A stretch of 64,000 nt of DNA from contig MU001492.1 of assembly GCA_010093485.1 (NCBI GenBank), forward strand, positions 88,228 through 152,227, given 5' to 3'. The notes beneath the pieces were generated by a model. That model worked only from the letters and a program-made list of their open reading frames with translations, searched no databases and was not told the origin of the DNA. How positions within the stretch are numbered: the first letter of the stretch is position 1; each line of letters starts with the position of its first letter. Of this stretch, positions 10,111 through 22,304 are shown piece by piece. Position numbers and translations under genes: made by a program. Source of the DNA: Karstenula rhodostoma CBS 690.94 (taxonomy: Eukaryota; Ascomycota; Dothideomycetes; Pleosporales; Didymosphaeriaceae).

Positions 10111-10997
10111 CCTCGCCACGGTGCTGCGTGCGTGGAGGAGGTAGGCGGGTGCGGCGTGCTCGTGGTCAGTATGCTGGTCAAAGTCGCTCGCAGTGCAAGG
10201 CGGGTCGTTGCTCGGTCAGTCACCGCCCGGGCGGCAAGCGTCGAAAAAGTCGCCTCAGGAGCGAGACTGCACTGCACGGCGTTCAATGTGCAAAGCAGTA
10301 GACAATATTATGTGTCCAAGGCGAGGGAGTTGCAGCGGTAGAGCGATGTGGCGGTGGGAATTCACTGCAGCGTCGTCTGCAAAAGCTGCTTGAGCAGGGA
10401 AATCAGCGCACGGAGTACAGGCACGGTGCTGCGTGGTTGTTGGGAGCGAGATGAGAGGAGACGCGGGTTTGGTGGGATGTGTAGCGCACCTGGAGCACCC
10501 TCGCGGGCAGAGAAGCGGAGAAGCTGTCGCAGGCGGCGATGGCACACAGACGGGGCTTGCAGCGCAGCAAGTAAGCGATGAATATCAAGACGTTGTGGGT
10601 AGGTTGGGCGTGTTTGGCGAGAGTCGGGCTGGGTCGATGTGCGGGCTGTGGGTGGGTTTCTGACGATGCAAACGCAGCTGCTGTCACTGCTGGGACGGGG
10701 CATCCTCGGGAAGGCAGCTGCGACTTATGACGCCACAGCACCAGCCACGCCTCCGCTCCTTCCCAGCTGGGCAGGCACGAGACCTGCACGACATACGGTA
10801 CGGTACCATGACAAAAGTCTGAGTTACCCCAGGTAAGCAATTTGTAAGCCAATTGTACTCGGGCGTTCCTCCTGGTGCTGTACGTCGCAGAGGTGTGCTG
10901 GTGGCTCACATGCGGCTGGACCATCCTAATCAGGGTTCGCTGCGAAGCTCATGGAAAATTATCAACTTCAAAGTGGATTATCCTTGTATAGCAATAT
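10111..10997. other. Intergenic region upstream of the 4E-T-like gene
   Basis: Overlapping short frames occur on both strands without recognisable domains. It contains the promoter of the minus-strand 4E-T-like gene and the 3' flank of URB1. A perfect 8-bp palindrome GGTACGGTACC-like motif lies near 10795-10806. Confidence 0.4.
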
Positions 10998-13900
10998 CTA
11001 GACTCCAACGATGCCCGCCACAATTCCCCCAATCGTTCCATTGCTCCACCCGTCCACCTTGTCCCGATCACAAAGCTCGTACACCCTCGACGCCAAGTGC
11101 CTCAACTCGCGATGCCGATGGTCGTTGTTATCTAGCATCATCCTGATCCAGCAAACGAGCCCGCACCTGGTTATCAGCGTCGTGCTGCCGCCCACACTTG
11201 CCGCCCTTTGCAGCACCCGCACGATTTTCTCCTTTTCTACAATCGCACACGACTTGGACGCGTAGAAGCTGAGTAGCCGCTCAAACACGTTGTTTGTACG
11301 GAAAATTTCCATGTCCTCGGGCGTGCGCAAGCTGTCGAGGAGGTAGTCGAGAAACCAGCCGACTTCCTTGTGGTAGCCATCGTCCTCGTCGGGCTCGCTG
11401 GTGATGATGAGGTGCGAGAACCTGCGCGGTAGGTTGCGGACTTGCCAGTCCGGACGGTTGGTGAGAAATTTGCTAATCTTGGGGTACATGAAGTGGATTG
11501 GATCCGCGAGAATCTTGACGCATTGAGCTGCAAACACGCCGCCTATATAGGGGAACGGTTTTGAGTCGGGTAGAGTGCCCACTGTTTCCAATATTTCATT
11601 GAGCATAACATACAGCTGCTGCTGGTCGCTCTTGTCCCTGTCGAGCATGGCTACGAGTTGGCGAATGTTGATGACGGCTTGGATGCGGATTTCCGTGTGC
11701 TTTGAGCACAGGCACAGTAAAAGTTCGCCCACGTGTCCATCTTCGATGCTCTCCTCGAGCTCTTGCTTGCGCCATCGGTTGAGACCAGCGTGCTTCTCGT
11801 CTTCCTCTGGCGGCAACTCCAGATCGATCGCGGGTAAAGTCTTCTCTACCGGTCGTTCAATGGGCGTGGGCGATGTGGATGATCGTTCGGATCCGCTAAA
11901 GTCGGCGCCAGTAGCAAGCTTCAAGGCCTCCTTGGCTTTTTCCTTGCCCATTTTCCATAAGAACGAGTCTTGAAGCACATCCGTGTACGCCTTGTCGGCG
12001 GATTCGACCAGTGCATCACGCACCAATCCTAGAATGTGCTCGTCCTCTCCAATTAGCTTGAGCAGATACAAAAGCTTAGATAGCCACTGAGCCAGCGGTT
12101 CTGCAGGGTTGCCCTTTTCGCTCTTGCCTCCCTTAAAGGGCCATTGCTCGACCAGGGTCAGTACTAGGGGACTAAAAGGCCCAATATCAGAGTCCGTTTC
12201 TGGAAGCTTGGCGCGCAGCGTGTCCAAATCATCGAAATATTTGATTGGGCCTTTGCTGAAGCGTGCACAGCAATCGTCCAAAAAGTCGAGGATCATGGCT
12301 GATTGACCGCACGATGCGCTCAAACTGGCAATGAGCGCATCGAGTGCATCCGGGACAGTCTGGATCTGGAACATTTCCTGGTCGCGAACAATGTCGACAA
12401 GAAGGGTTTTGATTCCAGCGTAGAGCTCGCTCTCAGGCGAAGATGCAATAAGTTTGACGAGCGTCACAAACGGCGATTGCGACAGGGTTTCTGCAGCAGT
12501 CAGGAATCTATTCGTTGTACTAAAAGCTAAAACTTACTGTTCTTTTGCCACCAGCGCATCGCCGGCGAGTGTCTTGCCATTTGTATCCAGTGCTCGAGCT
12601 CCATGACGCAAAAGGCCTGTTCTTCTGTCGACTCTTGTCGCTTTTCTGCCTGGATCAATGCGTTGCAAAGCGGCACCGAGACGTCGAACTTTTCTTCGAG
12701 CGCAATCTGAGGCATCACTTCGTAGTAGAGCCTAAGAAGTCTGGTTATAGCTTCGCGCTTGAGGCCTTTCTGGAAGGCAGGCTGTCGAAAAGCTGTGACG
12801 ATGGCCTTCATTGGAGGACACCGCTGGCCGAACTCGCTCACTATTCGTGCCGAGGTGTTGGACCACGACTTGCTTGGCCTGGAGACGCGGGCATTGTCCA
12901 ATTCCTTGGTCACTCTTCGTAACTTTTGAAACGCGACAATGAGCACGCGTACAGCAAACAACTGTATGAGGTCCGAATTGCTGTTCAAGCACTTGACAAG
13001 TACTTGTTGCGTAACAGGCTGAGGAAGTACACTCTGTAGCAAGGTAGATACCGGCGGTGGAGACTCGCGATAGCCTTGCCATGCACCAAAGTACAGCGGT
13101 ACCGGCATCTCGATTGTCTGATAGAGAAAGGCGGAGAAACCAATCCAAGTGGCTGTGAGTTTGGGTTCGTAATTAAAGTCCTTTTTCTTGTAAAAGTAGT
13201 CGCCAATGAGCTCGGGACAGGCGTTGAAAATGCCAACCACGAGCTGCTGGTGCAAAGTGTGCGCATACGGACGGAGCGATTGCAAGAACTCGGACAAGAT
13301 GATGTTGCGGACTGGAGCATGGGAGCCAAATGAGGGATCTAGGCTGAAAGCGCCGTCATCGTCGAGGAGGTCGTCGATTTGTACGTCGCCATCGTCATCG
13401 TCGCCGGCTTGCGAGTAGTAGCCCTGCGTCGGTAGCATGACACCATAAGCGGGTGAAGTGCACACCAAGCGCAAGAACTGATGCGCCAGAACATCTGGAG
13501 CCTTTTGGCCCTCTTCAATCGAGCCCTCGGGTGGTTCGTATCTGTAGAGACCGGCTATGTGCGTGAGCGCTCTTCCATTCAAGATGCGACTCTTGACTGC
13601 ACGGGGTATGGCCTTGTCAAGAAAAACGTGGTTCTGGAAGGTGTCCAAAATTTCAGAGATGAGGTGCGGAGGATCAACCGTCACATGGTCCAAAACTGCC
13701 CGAATGATGTCCTTGTTGCCCAAGATTTCAACCTTGGTGCGCTCGTCCTGGTATCGCAAGTGCGCGAGGAGATACCGAACCGATACCGTCCTGACACTAG
13801 GCTTGCGCTGGATCTCTTCGGCTGTCTTGCCCTCGACGCTTTTCCAGGCGCCAATGTTGCGCGTGAGAATCTTTGGATCAAAGGTAAAATCCTTGCGGGC

Positions 13901-14572
13901 ATACACGGTCCTAGCAAAGGCGCCCTCGTTGAATTTTGTCATCTCGATGAGCAGGCGCACGGCTGGAAGAATGACGTTTTCTTTGCTGATCGGCGCAGAC
14001 ACATTGCGAACAAACCGCCTTGCGACCGAGGGCTGTAGCAACGTCTTGCACAGGAGCGCCCCATATTGTTCAAAATCGGCGTGCGTCGACAAGACCTTGA
14101 ACAGCAGCGCCAACTGGGCCGTAACTTGGGCAAGCAGCATGTCGAAATTGGTTTCGGCAGCATAGTCCCATGCCTGCATAAGCTGCGGCAGTATGATTGT
14201 GTCCTTTGCATCCTTGCCCTGTGCTTTTTGCGTTTCCAGAAATTCTCGTAGAATGGCGCGCTTGCGGGGCACATCGTCTTGGTCGGTCGAATACAGGATC
14301 GAATCGAGGAATTTCTTGAAAGATTGCAGGGCTTTGAGAGTTAGCTTCGAGCGCGCAGCTTTGTTGCGCTGCAACTCACCTTGTCGCAGTGACGCGACGT
14401 TACCTTGATCGAAGACGAGCGTTCTCTGCAGCTGTTGCGCCGAAGTCACTTCCGCGATTGTTCCTTCCGCCTCGAACTCCCGGTCGTGGCTGCCGTCGGT
14501 GCGCTGCCGCTTCGCATGGTGACCCGTGTGGGCGGCCTTGGGATTGGCCTCGAATACTGATCTCTTGCCCAT
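10998..14572 (-). CDS. URB1: Nucleolar pre-ribosomal-associated protein 1 (URB1/NPA1)
   Basis: Two exons, 12538-14572 and 10998-12490, are separated by a 47-nt intron whose junction restores the frame (WWQKN, then KTLSQSPF). The result is about 1175 residues. The start is taken at the ATG opening MGKRSVFEANPKAAH; upstream in-frame codons lack an ATG. The long helical repeat protein matches the fungal Urb1 family: N-terminal basic segment, central region with SRILNGRALTHIAGLYRYEPPE, and the conserved C-terminal domain. Family knowledge: Urb1 works in early 60S assembly in the nucleolus with Dbp6, Npa2, Nop8 and Rsa3. Yeast Urb1 is longer (over 1700 residues), while shorter forms are usual in filamentous fungi. 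Confidence 0.88.
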
Positions 14573-15008
14573 CGTTTCGTTGCTGGCTGGCGCAAGCTCG
14601 TAGAGTTGTCGAGGGCAGGCGGGTAGGAAAGCCAAAAAGTTCCTCCAGCGATTTTCTAGTACCTGGGGTATCCCTGCGGGCAGCGCACGGGCCACTCACG
14701 GTTCGGGTCCCGCGTCCTCGACCACTTCACTTCCCTTGATTGTAATCGCATTGTTGGTATTGTCGGGTCCAAGAAACGTTGAACAAGATGTTACTGCATG
14801 AGCCGCATGAATCCAAGGTTTAGCCCTTCCTATGCTGGATGGACATCATCCATTTGGGCCATCAGAGTTACAAACAATTCCAGTAGACGATGAGGATGAG
14901 TAAATAAAAGGAAGTAGTTCTGTGGTAATTACATACTAGAAACTCCGAGGTAATAGACGGTCAGGTATCTTGGCACACAACCCCAGTAGATAGCTATCTG
15001 CTCTCCCA
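14573..15008. other. Intergenic region URB1 to MFS gene
   Basis: Contains the URB1 promoter and the 3' flank of the MFS gene; about 14,730-14,990 is moderately AT-rich. No gene is seen. Confidence 0.5.
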
Positions 15009-16940
15009 TCACACTCCTTCCTTCTCGCTCACGGCCGACTCTTCCTCCCGCTCCTTCTCCTCCTTGTCTGCATTCTTCTTCCTCACATCCACCCAGCCCA
15101 TGCCAAATGCACATATAAATGCCAAGCCAGCAAACGCAACTAGCATCAACCATATGTTCTTCAAACTCTCGCTGTACGCATTTAACACGCCATCCACCTC
15201 CCAAGGCTTGCTGGGGTCCACGAGCTTTCTCACTGCATCGGCACTAGACCCAGCTTCCAGAGCCGCCTGCGGAGAGACGGACGGGGCGTACTGGCCGAGT
15301 TTCTTGATGAGTGACTGTGTAAAGATGGTGTTGGCGACTACGAGGAAGATGGCCCCGGCGAGATTTTGGACAAAGATGATCAACGCGAGCGACACGGGGA
15401 TGAGGCGCATGGGCAGGGCAGATTGGGTGGCTACAAAAGCCTGTCCACGCGTTAGTTAAGTCGGAACTGGAACATGGAGCTAATCACCATTTGTATTCCC
15501 GCACCGCGGCCTGCACCGAGAATTATCATGTATCCGATCCACTTGGCTGTGCTCGTGTGCTGGGTGAGTGTCGACATGAGACCGTTGCCGATAGCTACGG
15601 CTGCGCCGCTAAACACCGCCCATGGCATATAAAAGCCTAGTTTTGACACTATGTCTGTCAGCCAGGCCTTTCAGCTTGAATACGAGGAAAGCATACCAGC
15701 AGCGCCCGACACAACTGCAAAGAGCAGCTGGCTCAGAATCTGAGGCAACACGTTGACGCCACTCTCCGTCGGACCAGCTCCCTTGACACTCTGGAAATAA
15801 GTCGGCACCCACAAGCTCCCAACAAACACGCAGACACCCAGTCCAATTGTCTGCCCGATGCATGCCAGCAAGATCTTGCTTTTGAACAGCGACCCGGGAA
15901 TCATGGCTTTTTCTCCAACCCTTTCTTCCCACGCAATGAATATGACGGTCACGACCCCTGCACCGACAAACAGGCCAATGATGGTTGCGCTGTCCCAAGC
16001 GTGTGATCCTTCCCCTCCAAACTGCAGAGCGAGGAGCAGCATTATGCAGGCTGGCGCGAACAAAGCGAAGCCAGGGAGATCGAGCTTGTGGAGAACAAGG
16101 TCTTTGAAGAGCGCGGAGGAGTAGGGCGCTTTTGGATTTGGCTCGGGGATGTGGATGAGGGCGAGCATTGTCGCAGTCACAGCTCCTATGGGTAGGTTCA
16201 TGTAGAAACCTCCACTACCATCAGCACGTGCGCAAGGCAATCGAAGATTCGGAGACTTACACCATCTCCAGGTTACGTGCTCTGTCAATGCGCCCCCAAT
16301 CAGTGGACCAGAGACCAGCCCCATTTGGCCAATCCCTATCATAATTCCGGTATACAACGGCCGCTTCTCTAGAGGCGTAGAGTTAGTGAGGATGTTCAGC
16401 CCGCCATTCATGAGTCCTGAGGCTCCCAGCCCAGCCAGTGCACGTCCGCCGATGAGCATTGAGGAGCTGTCTGCTATCGCGCAAATGAGGGAGCCAAGCT
16501 CAAAAACAAAGAGGTGTGCCAAAAAGACGTGTTTGATTTTCATGTAGGTGTAAATCTTGCCGCTAAGAGGCTGCAGAGCCGCACTGGAGATGCGATTAGC
16601 CGTATTCGTGCTGATGTTTGAGATCTACTCACGCAGCCAACTGATACGCGCCGCTGTACCATCCTACATCCGGTAGCGAATGGAATTGACTTGTAATGTG
16701 TGGTATCGCGGTACTGAGAATACTCTGGTCAAGCAAGAGAAGAAACGTAATTAGGGAGACGCTGGCGACGACCATGAACAATCTGAAACCAGTCACATAG
16801 TGCATTTCTGCCTTTTCTGACTCCGTCTTCGACTTTTTCGGCACGAGCGCATTTTCGATAGGTAGAGATGTAGGGAGGGATGTAGGTTCTGGTGTCGCGA
16901 TGGTTGCGGAAGCCGTTGCGGGTTTAGCTTGCGTGGACAT
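15009..16940 (-). CDS. MFS multidrug/toxin exporter, DHA2-type with 14 predicted helices
   Basis: Five exons (16633-16940, 16261-16583, 15697-16209, 15488-15654, 15009-15440) join with consistent phase to 580 residues. A soluble N-terminus is followed by the first helix with [16 protein letters not shown], the family position of the D-x-x-I motif. The antiporter motif C is clear ([19 protein letters not shown]), directly followed across an intron by [10 protein letters not shown]. Later hydrophobic segments reach the terminal helix ending in charged residues. Family knowledge: such transporters export drugs or self-made toxins across the plasma membrane using the proton gradient. The Zn2Cys6 regulator 1.4 kb away on the same strand could control it. 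Confidence 0.93.
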
Positions 16941-17461
16941 TGTAACAGCGAGGGCGCGGTCTGATTGGAAGCTACAAAAAGACTCTGTAAGATACGGACG
17001 GTTATAAAGATTATGGAATGAAGACCAACGACTGGATGCTGTAGCCTAGGGCTGAATCCCGTGACGGTTTTGGTAACGGGCCGGGTTTGAGGGTGAATTC
17101 CGTTCCACACGGATTTCGTCCAACGAATCAAGACGAGGTACGCATTGCGCTTTCGCGCATTATTCACATCCGTCCGCGATGCGCCTAAAACTGTCTTGGC
17201 CAGAAAGCGAAACCCGCACAATCCTTATACCGGCCGATTTACGCTCTGTTGCGATGACGTGTAAGTCAGTGTGGTGGGTTTAGGGGTCTTTTGCTAGTTG
17301 CGTAACACTGTAGCCGTCTATGCAGGTGCCGTATTCGATGGTGTGCAAATGAAGGTGCCAATTGCCCAAGAGTACGCTCCGGTCTGCAAGAATTCCTTCG
17401 CCCTCTCATTCATGTCGACACTTTTCCTTACACACTTATTCGGCATCTATCCCAGTGTCCG
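16941..17461. other. Promoter region of the MFS exporter
   Basis: Upstream of the MFS ATG. Short imperfect CGG/CCG-containing stretches occur (for example GGCCGGG and ACCGGCCG near 17,080 and 17,230) but no unambiguous Zn2Cys6 site. No gene is evident. Confidence 0.4.
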
Positions 17462-18103
17462 TCAGCTACGTCGATAATCGCGCTGGGGTTTCACCAGAAC
17501 ATCCGTGATCAGACTTTCAATGCTTCGCAAATCATCCACATCAGGGAGAGAAACAACCCCAGTACGTAGAGCATCTGAATGGGTGGAGGAGAATGTCGGG
17601 GAGAGCTTCGAGGACACCCTTGGCATACTGTTTTGCGAAACACAGCGTCCGGCCAAGTGGCGATGTAGTCGAGCTCATCCTTCGATGCCAGTCCATGTCA
17701 CCCCAAGGTGCCTTTGCATAGCATTCATGCTCATGCACTGGTAGTACCGCTCTGCACGTCATGTCGCTGCACCCTGTGAACATCCGCATTGGCGAAGTAG
17801 AGCGGACGGAATTCCGCCCTAATCTGGCGACTCGTTTGCGTCAGACCAAAGAAACTCTTGCGCTCGCGAAGCTGGTGGTACGACTCAGTTGTGATCCATC
17901 CATGGCTGGTCCACCTTGAGTTCAGGTACACGTGGCATGCAATCGAGGCATCGACACAACATTCTGCAGGTGATTCAAAGACAAAACTGGCATCTTGGGA
18001 TGCGTAGTCGTATATTTGGTTTCGGATTTCTTGTCGAGTTGGTAGCACACGATGGAAGCGAATACAACACTCACTAGGAGGGAGAACTTGAAGTGCGCCA
18101 TTG
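17462..18103 (-). pseudogene. Decayed 2EXR/F-box-like domain gene
   Basis: One minus-strand frame contains RFHRVLPTRQEIRNQIYDYA and, further on, FFGLTQTSRQIRAEFRPLYFANADV. These are the two characteristic segments of a large fungal family with an F-box-like or 2EXR N-terminus. After NADV the frame soon ends, and the expected continuation appears only in pieces in the other two frames down to about 17462. No set of short introns that I could find restores one frame, and the ATG is unclear. I read it as a broken gene; a badly spliced but living gene is the alternative. Confidence 0.5.
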
Positions 18104-18346
18104 TTGGATAATATGGCCTGTTGAGGACTGTGGCTGTGATGGAGCGTTTGCCTTGTAGCGAAGAAAAAGGTTAGGAGGTAGACGCCGCTATAATTATTAT
18201 ACCGGACAACAAACCGCGAGAGAGCGAAGCGCGAGCCAGGACAGGAGGTGCCAAGCCTCGAGGTGGCACTCCTTTCCCGTCGCTTTGAGTTTTCAACCCT
18301 GGCCACTGGTTGAATACGTAGGCTAAAGGGTACCAACTTGTATCGT

Positions 18347-20298
18347 CTAAAACTGCGTATCTCCCCAAACGTTCGTAAACCACATATCCGCATTCGTCAT
18401 CCAGGCATCTCCAACTTCACCAAGCTCTCTCGTGAAGTCTATATTAACACCTGTGGCACTTTCCAAGTTCTGCCTCCATTTTGCGCTCAGCGACTTCAAT
18501 CCTTCATGGCCACCAGCAAGTGAAAACACGTTGTCTGGGCTGCCACTCTCTTCTGCTAATTGGTGACAAGCCTCTTGAAACTTTGCACAGACTCGGTCAA
18601 AGTACCACAGCACATCCGCGGTGGCGCGTGCAGTATATCGGTCCCAGCCTGGATACTCTAGCACAGAAAGCGAGTAGAGGACTTGGCATGTGTTTGAAAA
18701 GGCCAGGACTTGGACCATGTTCATGGTAATGGATGGAATGGCAAGGTAGTTGTCCAGCGAGGCTTTGCAAGCTTGGAGGCATGCAGTCAAATGCTCGATG
18801 CGCTGATAGTCCAGAGTGCCATTTGAGACTGTAGGGGCAATGCCGAACAGAGCAGGCTCATGAATCTGCACTTCGGTACCGTAAAGATATAACAGAACCA
18901 TGTCGTTTTGCAGTTGTTCTTGAGACAGGCCGCCTTTGACCACGTCGAGCATGGTTCGCAAAGCCTTGACTTGATGCAAGGCATAAGCTGCACTGGGTGG
19001 GTCATCCTGGATCTGCTGAAGAGTATTGTAGGCGTCTACCGAAACTCGCGATATACGAGCCATGGCCACAAGAACAACGTCGCCTGTGTTGTCGAGATTC
19101 CTCGAGAGATTGTCGCAAACCCTTGCGATGCGCGAAGACCACCGCATAGGTTCCGCCTTGACTGCAAGCGCGGTTATGGCGGAAAGCGAGAAGCATGCAA
19201 GTAGGGCACGGCGCTCTTCGTCATTGTTTGTTTCATGTTGATCTGGAAGCTGGCCTACGAGTACAGGCGGTTTTGGACAGGCCATAACAAGGTCGGTGGG
19301 TCGATTGAATCCGAGGTCTGAGACGACGTGTCTAGTCTAGATTTAGCATATTCAGAGATCATGTGCCCTTTCTAGCCGCTTACTTGGCAATGTTGAGAAA
19401 CATGCCCATGCCGCCTCTCCTCGACGGAGTAAAGTAGACTTGCCATGCCAAGCATACGAGCAAGCATAATAGTAGATCAATACTCCGCTCGCCACCTAAT
19501 TCTTCAGTAAAGTTACAAAGTCAAATTGAATACAAATGGCTCACCGGTTACAACGCAAAGTATAAGCTCTTCACGAACACGGCGTCCATACTCGCTCTGC
19601 CGCGCACGTGACTTTTCGCAGATTACTTGAATGGCCCTATACGTATTGGGACGCTCACGCACAAATTTTTCGACCGCCTGCGTATTGTAAGCATGGGATG
19701 TGTTGCAAGCCAACATGTTACGTCTGTTGAACTCACAGTGTCAGGAACGTGGATGAATGGAAAATATTCCAGGTAGCGGGAGCGAAAACTTGATAATATC
19801 TGCTGAGGTGTTTGATCAGAAGGAAATGGGCTTGGACCTTCGCTTGTTGGTAGCAAGTGTGGGGATTGTAAACATGTTACGTTCAGCTCGACCTGCGTCG
19901 TTGCGACAGAAGGTGGAAGTGTCAAAGATGGTGCAGGGGCTTGCTGTGCCTAGTATGTGATCAACTCCCTCCATGAATTGTACGCCGAGTATGCCCGATA
20001 AGCCATGTAACTTACTTGCAGCAACGTAACAAGGCTATCTAGTTTGTCTTCCAATTGTGACTTGCGAGCGGTCTTTTGCGACCCTGCCTTTCGAACAAAC
20101 GTGGCCGGCTGACAATCCTTGCTGAGACGATGACATCTGCGCGATCAGCTCCTGGAAACCTTGCATTGGAATTTTGCTCGGAAGTTACCTTTCACAACCA
20201 CCACCACCTTGGCGAGGTATACATTTGCACTTGGCCTTGACGCAGTTTGCGCATGCTTGTCCGTAAGCGACGGACGATTTGCTGGTCGGGCGATCCAT
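18347..20298 (-). CDS. Zn2Cys6 binuclear-cluster transcription factor
   Basis: Six exons (20189-20298, 20016-20136, 19737-19949, 19545-19677, 19384-19495, 18347-19331) sum to 557 residues with all phases matching. The ATG gives MDRPTSKSSVAYGQ and then the cluster: C-AN-C, C with six spacers, GGGGCERC and HRLSKDC. The fifth cysteine is completed exactly across intron 1. An extra Cys sits inside the second spacer. A short coiled linker (KSQLEDKLDSLVTLLQ) follows, then the fungal regulatory region with RSRYLEYFPFIHV and a long helical C-terminus. Family knowledge: these nuclear proteins bind CGG-containing sites and often regulate neighbouring metabolic or transport genes, here plausibly the MFS exporter. 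Confidence 0.92.
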
Positions 20299-21276
20299 GA
20301 TATAGAGCCTCAATCCCGCCGACCCGTGCTACGCAGAGTAACCACAGTAGCCCAAGAGTCGATTGCAGGTGATGTAGGGAGTGTGGCCGCGGCCTTGGGG
20401 CGGCGTTCGTTCAAAGAGCGGAAATCGGAGTGTGAGACTCCAAATCCCGTGCGCTTTCCCTCTTTTGGGTTTAGTTTCTTCCTGCGTATCATTCCAGATC
20501 GCTTCAACAACAACGATCCTACGAATCCATTATGTTGCAGGGTCTAAGATGTGCAATCCAGAAGGGGCTATTCCTTCCGTCTTGTGACCATACTACTCCT
20601 GGTTTCCAAGGCCAGTATCCTGTCCAAAGAACTCGGTGATGAATATTCAGTGTTACATCCAGCAGTCCTGTCTCTCGAGGGAAGGGAACATGACTGGATG
20701 TCTACGGTCTCAGCTTGGTTACTCTCCACCAACAGTGCAGCCCAATCCACCCCGAAGAAACAAGACCAACATATACTTTCCGTGATGGCTTAAAACAAAA
20801 GGCTCGCTCTATCCGTTCTTATTTCGCACTTCACCAACTACAACCATAGTTATGTTACTACTTAAACACGAAAGCCGCGCAAGTTGTACCTCTACTAAAG
20901 CCAAACGTCCGGTAATTAGCGTACTTGGTTTATCTTAGAATAATTCGTGAATAGAACTCTCTTTTCGATTCTCGTGTTGTTGGGTTGTATCGGCGCAAAT
21001 ATTTGCGATTATAGCTGTGGTCCTATTGTCCACTTCACCTGCCAGTCGCACAATAGAAGCACGAAGGTTGGAACTATAAAGCGCAGCTAAAAAAGGGCCA
21101 CCATCACCCAAATCCTCCAATCCACGAGTTACCCATCTTTCATTCTACCTTGGGTTTTGGCGACATATACATTCTCATTTGCGCCCTCGAGAACGACTTG
21201 AATTGAATTTGAATATCTACCTCGAAGATTCGAGTTTCGATCAACACAGTTCCCCTCCTTAAACTTTCTTCTCATC
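20299..21276. other. Intergenic region between divergent TF and orphan gene
   Basis: About 980 bp of shared upstream sequence. Short frames on both strands show no domain. The last 250 bp before 21277 are CT/AT-rich leader-like sequence. Confidence 0.4.
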
Positions 21277-22158
21277 ATGGCAGCGGCCTTGTCCCTCGAA
21301 GCACAACAGCTCCTCGACACACTCTCAACCGCTTTCCCCACTTCTACCGGCATCGATCAATCCGTAATGGACGCAATCTCACGAGGCAAATAACTTGTTC
21401 ATCAACAGGCCGCTCTCAGCGAGATTGAATCCAATTCCATCGTCGATGAATTCTGGGCGGGTCCATGGGACGCAGTCGTCCCTGTCGGCTTCCCAAATCC
21501 CGACTTCCAGAAAGCTAACAAGGCTCCGTTTCTCCGAATGCACGGCTGCCACATTGTCGATGAGTCTGACTGTCCACGACAAACCATGGTCGGCTTCGTT
21601 GCTGAATGGGGACACGGAATCCTGACGTTGATCCATCCTGAAGGTGACGATATGACACACAATGCGACGTACAATGTCATCAACACCCCGGACGAATACT
21701 CCCGCATGCAACTCACCGGCATCTTCGCTCCGCTCATTCTGGCAGACAGAGCACGCGATATCTCGGCTTGGATTCTCGACCCGGCTTCAGTTCGCCGCGG
21801 CTGGAGATGTTTGGCAATATTCATCGAATACGTCTTTCTGACGCAGAATGTTCCCTCACTTCTCCTCAACTGGGGCATTCAAGAGAAGTCTACGCGGCTT
21901 CGTGAAGCTTTCGAGCGTGTTGCAAATGGTCGTGAAATGCAGCGGCCCATCCAGGGCCAAGAGAGCTTTCTCAAGAAGCGGAAATGGTCCGACGCTACGA
22001 ACGAGAACAGCAATTCCAAGCAGCGCATTTCGAAGATGTCTGGTTTGGACGCCGTTCAAGTCAAGAAAAGGTCTGGCGGCAAGCCTCACTTGCTCGTCAT
22101 GGTCCCAGTACCGCCTGCTCAGCTTGCTCAAGTCACTCGCATCACGCACCCCAAGTGA
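21277..22158 (+). CDS. Hypothetical protein, 278 aa
   Basis: Exons 21277-21363 and 21409-22158 join in phase 0. The start follows CATC with the sequence MAAALSLEAQQLLDTLSTAFP. I do not recognise a domain. The middle contains a compact, plausibly folded part (DEFWAGPWDAVVPVGFPNPDF, then HIVDESDCPRQTMVGFVAEWG and ILTLIHPEGDD). The C-terminal third is basic and low-complexity (FLKKRKWSDATNENSNSKQR), suggesting possible nuclear localisation. No signal peptide or membrane helix is seen. Without the intron, translation would end after 38 codons, which supports the splice. A start at the internal Met at 21538 is possible. Confidence 0.6.
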
Positions 22159-22304
22159 AGCCGGCTTTTGCTGGGAATGAGAAATTGTTTGGAGTCTGCG
22201 CGAATCGCCTCGACGAGACTGCAGGGGGGTTCGTTCAGGGATTACGGAGGCTTTGGATACACACTAGTGTACTGTCTATAGTAATGATATCTTCCCGTCA
22301 ACTC

